This document shows, piece after piece, positions 59,253 to 64,000 of a DNA stretch of 64,000 bases. The DNA is taken from assembly GCA_963793645.1 (NCBI GenBank), contig CAWCAW010000005.1, positions 1 to 64,000 on the forward strand, written 5' to 3'. The DNA comes from CAWCAW01 sp963793645 (lineage in GTDB: Bacteria > Actinomycetota > Acidimicrobiia > Acidimicrobiales > UBA8190). A program made the translations under genes and the position numbers. Positions within the stretch are counted from its first letter, which is position 1, and every line of letters starts with the position of its first letter. The notes beneath the pieces were generated by a model that saw only the letters and a list, made by a program, of their open reading frames with translations, was not told the origin of the DNA and made no database searches.

Positions 59253-59699
59253 GTGAAAGTCTCGACTCGGGGGGACTACGCCAGTCGTGCTCTGCTGTCG
59301 CTGGCGCTGCATGGTGATGCGAGCGCGCCCACGTCGGTACGCGACATCGCCGAGCGCACCGGGCTCCCCCAGCCCTATCTCGAGCAGATTCTTCTGGCCT
59401 TGAAAGGAGCTGGCCTGGTGCGCTCCAAACGGGGCGTGGGTGGCGGGTACGTCCTGGCCCGGCCCGCCGACGACATCACCTTGTCGGCCATCGTGAGCGC
59501 CGTGGACGGTCCCATCGTGGCCGGGGACTTCGGCGAGCCGCACGAAAACGGTGCCTGTGAGCACGAAGGCCAGTGCATCTTGCTGGCGGTGTGGTCGGAG
59601 GTAGGTGAGCACATGCGCGAGCACCTGGGGTCATTCACCCTGGCCGACATGGTGGATCGCTCCCGGGGCACGGCGGTGCCGGCCCGGTCGCTGCACTGA
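59253..59699 (+). CDS. Rrf2-family transcriptional regulator
   Basis: A 148-residue winged-helix regulator. MKVSTRGDYASRALLSLALH, RDIAERTGLPQPYLEQILLA and LKGAGLVRSKRGVGGGYVLA are the Rrf2 DNA-binding signatures. The sensing region has only two cysteines (ACEHEGQCILLAVW), where IscR has three. It may bind an iron-sulfur cluster with other ligands or act as a thiol switch. The GTG follows its -10 box by six bases. The channel-like membrane gene starts 19 bases after its stop and may be its partner. Confidence 0.9.
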   Translation: MKVSTRGDYASRALLSLALHGDASAPTSVRDIAERTGLPQPYLEQILLALKGAGLVRSKRGVGGGYVLARPADDITLSAIVSAVDGPIVAGDFGEPHENGACEHEGQCILLAVWSEVGEHMREHLGSFTLADMVDRSRGTAVPARSLH

Positions 59700-59718
59700 T
59701 CTCCGACAGGACGTCACC

Positions 59719-60834
59719 ATGAGGGTGCTTGCCGTGGTGGTCGGTGCCGTCTTGGTCGCCTACGACCTTCTCGACCTCCTGCGAGCTCTGGTGGTGCCGC
59801 GGCCGAGCAGCCTCAGCCCGGTGTCGCTTTTCGTCATCTGGTCTCGCCGCGGGGCGCAACACCTGGCCGGGCAGCTGCGCACCTACGCGGCTCGCGACCG
59901 CCTTCTGGTGTTGGCCGAACCCTTCAACGTGCTCGTGCGGCTGGCCTTGTGGCTGCTTATGGGGTTGGTGGGTTTCTCCTTGATGATCTGGGGAGTGGGC
60001 AGCGACACCTTCGAACACGCCTTCATAGAAAGTGGCTCGTCCATCTTCACGTTGGGCTTTGCCACCGAAGCCCGGGCTGCTCCAGACGTGATCGCCTTTC
60101 TGGCCGCTGCTTTCGGGTTGATCGTGGTGGCCCTGCAGATCGCGTACTTGCCCGCCCTCTACGACTCGTTCAACCGGCGCGAGACATTGGTGACCATGCT
60201 CGAGAGCCGGGCCGGCACCCCGGCGTTCGGTCCCGAGCTGCTGGCCCGCCACTATCTCGTTGGCATCGAGGCCAACCTCCCGGCGTTCTATGGCGACTGG
60301 GAACGTTGGTGCGCGGACGTGAGCGAGAGCCACACCACCTATCCGGCCCTGCTGTACTTTCGCTCGCCGCACCCGTCGAACTCATGGGCGGTCGGTCTCA
60401 TGGCTGTGCTCGACTCGGCCGCGCTGTATCTGGCCACCTGTCCCGCCAAGGCCCCCGCCGAAGCGCGGCTGTGCCTGCGCATGGGCTTCACCTGCATGCG
60501 GGACATCGCCAGGGTGATCGGTGTCCCCTTCGACCCCGATCCGCGGCCCGACGCGCCCATCGAGCTCAGTTTCGATGAATTTCGCGTCGCGCTCGATCGT
60601 CTGGAGCGAGCCCGGGTTCCCGTCGAACGCAGCGCCGAGGACGCCTGGGCCCACTTCAAGGGGTGGCGCGTCAACTACGAGTCGGTGGGCAACGCCCTCT
60701 GTGATCGTGTCTTCGCCCCACCGGCCCAGTGGACCGGTACACGCCGCCACCGGCCGGTAGGGCCCGTGGTGCCGGATCGGCCCGTCGACCGTCGCCCCGA
60801 CGTTCCCGAGGGCGATCCCACAGAACGCGCCTGA
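59719..60834 (+). CDS. Membrane protein with potassium-channel-like pore region
   Basis: A 371-residue protein with four hydrophobic segments in the first 160 residues (about 2-20, 75-95, pore and following helix 130-155) and a soluble C-terminal domain of about 200 residues. ESGSSIFTLGFATEARAAPD is placed like the pore loop and filter of two-helix potassium channels, with TLGFA where channels have TVGYG. Whether it conducts ions is unknown. The C-terminal domain, with conserved-looking LRMGFTCMRDIARVIGVPFD, is unfamiliar. Start ATG 59719 is chosen to begin at the first helix; it follows the Rrf2 gene by 19 bases. Confidence 0.7.
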   Translation: MRVLAVVVGAVLVAYDLLDLLRALVVPRPSSLSPVSLFVIWSRRGAQHLAGQLRTYAARDRLLVLAEPFNVLVRLALWLLMGLVGFSLMIWGVGSDTFEHAFIESGSSIFTLGFATEARAAPDVIAFLAAAFGLIVVALQIAYLPALYDSFNRRETLVTMLESRAGTPAFGPELLARHYLVGIEANLPAFYGDWERWCADVSESHTTYPALLYFRSPHPSNSWAVGLMAVLDSAALYLATCPAKAPAEARLCLRMGFTCMRDIARVIGVPFDPDPRPDAPIELSFDEFRVALDRLERARVPVERSAEDAWAHFKGWRVNYESVGNALCDRVFAPPAQWTGTRRHRPVGPVVPDRPVDRRPDVPEGDPTERA

Positions 60835-60863
60835 GCGCGCTGGTGGGCGCAGGCTGGGCCGGT

Positions 60864-61481
60864 TCAATCGAAGAGTCGGCCTCCGGCGTCGTTCCATCGA
60901 GTGGCCACGGGCCGGCCGTGCTCCCATCCGAGGACGCTCACGGTGGCGGGGTCGAGCGCGAAACGGGAGCCATCACTCGGTGGGAGCCCCACCCAGCGCG
61001 CCGCCAACACCCGCAAGATGTGGCCGTGGGCGAAGGCGAGGACGTCACCGGGTGCAGACCGGGCCAGCTCCACCACGGCATCAGCCCGCCGACCCACCTC
61101 GGCCGGCGACTCCCCGCCCGGAGCACCTTCCTTCCACAACGACCACCCCGGGCTCAGCGCCAAGATCTCGTCGGTGGTGAGACCCTCATAGGCGCCGTAA
61201 TCCCATTCCCGCAGGTCGTGACACGTCTCGGCCAGGGCACCGAACCCCGCCGACCCACACGTCTGACCGGCTCGGAGCATGGGGCTCACCAGTACTCGAG
61301 CGAAATGGTGCCCGGCCAAACGGCGGCCCACCTCCTCGGCCTGGCCGATCCCGCTCTCCTCCAGGGGAAGATCGGTTCGTCCCGTGTGGCGGTGGGTACG
61401 ACTCCACTCGGTTTGGCCGTGGCGCACCACGTATAACCGCCCAGCCGGTGTGACGTCGGACGGGACGGGGGTGAGGGTCAT
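60864..61481 (-). CDS. Histidine phosphatase family protein
   Basis: A 205-residue phosphoglycerate-mutase-like phosphatase. LYVVRHGQTEWSRTHRHTGR has the catalytic RHG histidine. LREWDYGAYEGLTTDEI holds the acid/base Glu region, and VLAFAHGHILRVLAARW the second histidine. Family members hydrolyse small phosphate esters; the substrate is unknown. ATG 61481 is supported by GGAGGT 14 bases upstream and the family N-terminus; upstream extension is not family-like. It is divergent from the sigma factor gene; the 169-base gap shows no clear promoter motif. Confidence 0.88.
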   Translation of the reverse strand: MTLTPVPSDVTPAGRLYVVRHGQTEWSRTHRHTGRTDLPLEESGIGQAEEVGRRLAGHHFARVLVSPMLRAGQTCGSAGFGALAETCHDLREWDYGAYEGLTTDEILALSPGWSLWKEGAPGGESPAEVGRRADAVVELARSAPGDVLAFAHGHILRVLAARWVGLPPSDGSRFALDPATVSVLGWEHGRPVATRWNDAGGRLFD

Positions 61482-61650
61482 GACCAGAGCGCAGCACCTC
61501 CGGCGGACAATATGCAACCCGAGCGCATTGGACCGTGACCCCAAAACCCGCGCCCGACCCCCCCAAGCCAGGAATGACACGGACGACACCGGTGTTGTTC
61601 CCCATGTACGAAGACGCGACAACAGAAAAACAAGGTGACTAAGGCAAACG

Positions 61651-62487
61651 ATGGCGAACTCGGCTAGCTCAATCGACGGCATCCGACTGTTTCTGGACGA
61701 TCTCGATCACCACCCCCTCCCCGACCATGACCAGCAAGTTGAGCTGGCCAAGCTCGTCGCGGCTGGTGACCAGGACGCCCGTCGCCGGATGATCGCCGCC
61801 AACCTCCGGCTCGTGGTGCACTGGGCCCGTCGCTACCAAGACCGCGGCGTCGATTTCGCCGACCTCGTCCAAGAGGGGACGTTCGGCTTGATGCGCGCCG
61901 TCGACAAGTTCGACTGGCAGCGCGGCTTTCGATTCTCGACGTATGCGACGTGGTGGATCCGCCAGGCCCTACAGCGTGCCGTGCAGCAACACGGCAACAC
62001 CATCCGGGTACCTATGGAGGTGGCCGAGCTCACCCAGCGGGTGGACCGGACCACATGGGAGCTCGCCTCGGAGTTGCAGCGCGACCCCACACCCGAGGAA
62101 GTCGCCGAGGCCTCCGCCATCCAAGAGCAGGGCCTGCGGTCACTGCAGGACGTAGCGCGAGTCGTGGCCAGCTTGGACCAGCCCGCCGGCAGTGACAGCG
62201 GGACGCCCCTGGGCGACCTAGTCGGAGGAGACGACACCCGCTTCGAAGATGAGGTGGAGCGCAAGTTGGTGCTCGCCACCGTGCGCGACGCCGTCGACGG
62301 GCTCGACGAGCTCGAGCGCGACGTGGTGACGATCCGCTTCGGGCTCGACGGGGGCACGCCCGCCTCGCTCCAAGCCACCGCCCAGCGACTCGGGATTGGT
62401 GTTCGCCGAGCCCGGCAAGCCGAAACACGGGCGCTGCAGCATCTGTCTGCCATCGCCGAGATGGAAGCCGCCCACCGCGCTGCTTGA
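61651..62487 (+). CDS. RNA polymerase sigma-70 family factor, group 2 type
   Basis: A 278-residue sigma factor with region 1.2 (SIDGIRLFLDDLDHHPLPDHD) but no region 1.1. Region 2 is AANLRLVVHWARRYQDRGVD, LVQEGTFGLMRAVDKFDWQR and FSTYATWWIRQALQRAV, and region 3 is IRVPMEVAELTQRVDRTTW. Region 4 (ELERDVVTIRFGLDGG, then RLGIGVRRARQAETRALQHL) is more divergent than in principal sigma factors. It is a non-essential-type (group 2) SigB/HrdC-like factor. It stands alone and converges on rluD with eight bases between. Confidence 0.92.
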   Translation: MANSASSIDGIRLFLDDLDHHPLPDHDQQVELAKLVAAGDQDARRRMIAANLRLVVHWARRYQDRGVDFADLVQEGTFGLMRAVDKFDWQRGFRFSTYATWWIRQALQRAVQQHGNTIRVPMEVAELTQRVDRTTWELASELQRDPTPEEVAEASAIQEQGLRSLQDVARVVASLDQPAGSDSGTPLGDLVGGDDTRFEDEVERKLVLATVRDAVDGLDELERDVVTIRFGLDGGTPASLQATAQRLGIGVRRARQAETRALQHLSAIAEMEAAHRAA

Positions 62488-62494
62488 GCGGCGC

Positions 62495-63478
62495 TCAGCT
62501 CGATAGGGCGCTCAACACCGCCACCATGTCGGCGGGCAACGGGGACTCCCAGGTTCGGGTCTCCCCGTCGGGGTGCACGAGCGTGAGGCGCCGGGCATGC
62601 AACAGCACTCGGCCGCGCTCGACGAGTTTGAGGATCTCGGCGGGCCGGGCCTCGGGGCCGCCGTAGCGGTCGTCGCCGATCACCGGATGCCCTATGGCGG
62701 CCAGATGGACACGCGCTTGGTGGGTTCGGCCTGTCTCGAGGGTCACCTCCAACAACGTGACCTCGACGGGTCCTTGGAAGCGCTGCGACACTTGGAATCT
62801 CGTGCGCGCCGGGCGACCCTCCGAGCGCACCGCCATGCGGGTGGGTCGTCGCACCGATCGACCGATGGGAGCGTCCACCACACCGCTCTCTTCTTGCACC
62901 GAACCGGCCACCAGCGCCCCGTAGGCCCGCGTCGTCGAATGCTCTTTGAACTGCGCCGCCAACATCCGATATGCGTCGGGAGTGCGGGCCACGACCAACA
63001 GCCCCGATGTCCCTTTGTCCAGGCGGTGGACGATTCCGGGGCGGTTGGCCTCCCCGCCCCCCGAGGCAGCCAGATCGGCGAGATCGGGGTAGCGGGCCAC
63101 GAGACCCTCGACCAGTGTCCCTTGGTGATGGCCGGCCCCTTCATGGACGACCAAGCCGGGAGGTTTGTCGACGACCAGGAGATCGGAGTCCTCATAGACG
63201 ACGGCAAACTCGACGGTGTCGTCGGGGACGATCCCTAACGCCTGCGCCACCGGCAGGGTGATCTGCAGTCGCTGTCCCGCCGCCAACGTGTCGGAACGCC
63301 GTGACACGGGTTGGCCGTCGAGGACGATGCGCCCCTGGGCGACAAGTTCGGCGGCCACACGGCGGGTCACCCCGGCGAGCATCGACACGGTCCGGTCGAG
63401 GCGCTCACCGGCCAGCGACGGTGGCACGGCGACATCGAGGACATCGCCTCCTCGGTCCTGCTCATCGGGGCCCGTCAT
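62495..63478 (-). CDS. rluD: RluA/RluD-family 23S rRNA pseudouridine synthase
   Basis: It converts uridines in 23S rRNA to pseudouridine. The N-terminal S4 domain (ERLDRTVSMLAGVTRRVAAE) is followed by the catalytic domain, with LLVVDKPPGLVVHEGAGHHQ, RPGIVHRLDKGTSGLLVVAR (catalytic aspartate), LLEVTLETGRTHQARVHLAAI and GHPVIGDDRYGG. The 327-residue length is normal. The ATG at 63478 overlaps the lspA stop (ATGA), an lspA-rluD pairing found widely in bacteria. The exact uridine targets are not readable. Confidence 0.93.
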   Translation of the reverse strand: MTGPDEQDRGGDVLDVAVPPSLAGERLDRTVSMLAGVTRRVAAELVAQGRIVLDGQPVSRRSDTLAAGQRLQITLPVAQALGIVPDDTVEFAVVYEDSDLLVVDKPPGLVVHEGAGHHQGTLVEGLVARYPDLADLAASGGGEANRPGIVHRLDKGTSGLLVVARTPDAYRMLAAQFKEHSTTRAYGALVAGSVQEESGVVDAPIGRSVRRPTRMAVRSEGRPARTRFQVSQRFQGPVEVTLLEVTLETGRTHQARVHLAAIGHPVIGDDRYGGPEARPAEILKLVERGRVLLHARRLTLVHPDGETRTWESPLPADMVAVLSALSS

Positions 63479-63996
63479 GCCTGCAGCCTGCCCCGTGGCT
63501 CGCTCCCGTCGGAGCGCCCCTCAGCAGGGGCCTCCGGCGCCACGTCGGGCGAAGCATGGGCCGGCGGCACCCCGCCACGCCACAACAGCGCCGCCGCTGA
63601 CAAAGAGCCCACCACGATGCAGGAGTCGGCCACATTGAACGTGGGCCAGAAGTGCAGCGCGATGAAATCCACCACGGCGCCGTGATGGCTCCGCACCAGC
63701 CGATCGGCAAGGTTGCCCAGCGCCCCGCCCACGACCAGGCCGATGGCCGCGCCAAGCACCCGCGAACGAACCTTGCGCACCACGCCGAACAGCACCACGA
63801 CGATGACGACGGCCACGGCGCCGAGCACCGGGGCCCAGCCTTGTGCCAGGCTGAAGGCGCTGCCGGAGTTGTAGGTCAGCTGGAGATCGAGCTTCCAGAT
63901 CACATGGATCGATCCATGAGCCAGACGGTGCACGGCCCACGTCTTGGTGAGCTGATCGACGGCGACGACGATGACGGCTACTACGGCGGCGACCAC
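63475..63996 (-). CDS. lspA: Lipoprotein signal peptidase (N-terminus may extend past window)
   Basis: LspA cleaves signal peptides from lipid-modified prolipoproteins. AVDQLTKTWAV, LTYNSGSAFSL, GGALGNLADRLVRSHHGAVVDF and FNVADSCIVVG carry the catalytic aspartates in four membrane helices. The last 30 residues are a disordered tail. The GTG at 63996 is the leftmost start in the window, four bases from the edge, so the true start may lie outside. Its presence fits possible lipoproteins such as the 46.7 kb gene. Confidence 0.93.
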   Translation of the reverse strand: MVAAVVAVIVVAVDQLTKTWAVHRLAHGSIHVIWKLDLQLTYNSGSAFSLAQGWAPVLGAVAVVIVVVLFGVVRKVRSRVLGAAIGLVVGGALGNLADRLVRSHHGAVVDFIALHFWPTFNVADSCIVVGSLSAAALLWRGGVPPAHASPDVAPEAPAEGRSDGSEPRGRLQA

Positions 63997-64000
63997 GGGG

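Noticed and set aside
57323..59317. Plus-strand frame of 664 codons opposite bpa and the phosphodiesterase gene
   Set aside because: Its composition is that of a shadow frame, and both minus-strand genes are convincingly identified by motifs.

Overview
The window is a GC-rich (roughly two-thirds G+C by eye), almost gap-free chromosomal segment from an actinobacterium, most plausibly an uncultured member of the Acidimicrobiia. This rests on gene content: a bacterial proteasome activator (Bpa) with a GTYL tail, mycobacterial-type integration host factor (mIHF), DUF3151, a PriA without a Walker A motif, and the mycobacterial-like order pyrR-pyrB-pyrC-carA-carB-...-pyrF-mihF-gmk-rpoZ-coaBC-metK-priA-...-fmt-...-rpe-ribD. 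No tRNA, rRNA, CRISPR array, prophage or insertion sequence was seen, and no gene-free stretch exceeds 300 bases.

Layout. 1-4.2 kb: arginine genes argC-argJ-argB-argD on the minus strand, each start overlapping the previous stop, behind an ARG-box-like operator. 4.3-5.5 kb: a small unknown gene and an alpha/beta hydrolase on the plus strand. 5.5-7.2 kb: two cytochrome oxidase assembly genes (SCO-type and CtaG-type). 7.3-13 kb: infC-rpmI-rplT-trmH-pheS-pheT. 13.1-13.9 kb: DUF1844 and a cold-shock-like gene. 13.9-40.3 kb: an almost uninterrupted minus-strand block in transcription order aroC-aroK-aroB-aroQ-pepP-efp-nusB, pyrR-pyrB-pyrC-carA-carB-pyrD-pyrF, mihF-gmk-rpoZ-coaBC-metK-priA, def-fmt-rpe, ribD-ribBA-ribH-hisG. 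It couples chorismate, pyrimidine, nucleotide, methionine-cycle, N-formyl-Met and riboflavin functions, and its breaks are marked by local promoters. 40.3-53.4 kb: a mixed region with a prepilin peptidase, a NifU-type scaffold, a three-gene ATP-grasp / radical SAM / Cys-rich cluster, small zinc proteins, tyrS, an SDR and a DUF255 protein. 53.6-64 kb: dnaE, Bpa, a phosphodiesterase, an Rrf2 regulator with a channel-like membrane protein, a histidine phosphatase, a sigma-70 factor, and lspA-rluD.

Three things dominate. First, many transcription units look leaderless: a TANNNT -10 box lies 6-9 bases before the start codon, usually GTG. Second, several conserved genes (pheS, rplT, metK, carB, carA, pepP, aroQ, aroB, aroK, aroC) carry reading-frame breaks in C/G runs or CG repeats, densest at 36.2-39.4 kb. 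In essential genes these are most easily read as sequencing or assembly errors; in pepP real decay cannot be excluded. Third, the ATP-grasp / CCAEP-tail radical SAM / CxxCxxCC-like cluster at 41.8-45.5 kb is the best candidate for an uncharacterised system.

Regulation visible in sequence includes the ARG box before argC, a PyrR-binding RNA motif with a hairpin over the pyrR ribosome site, an ATC start with a strong Shine-Dalgarno sequence for infC, and a shared divergent -10 element between infC and DUF1844.
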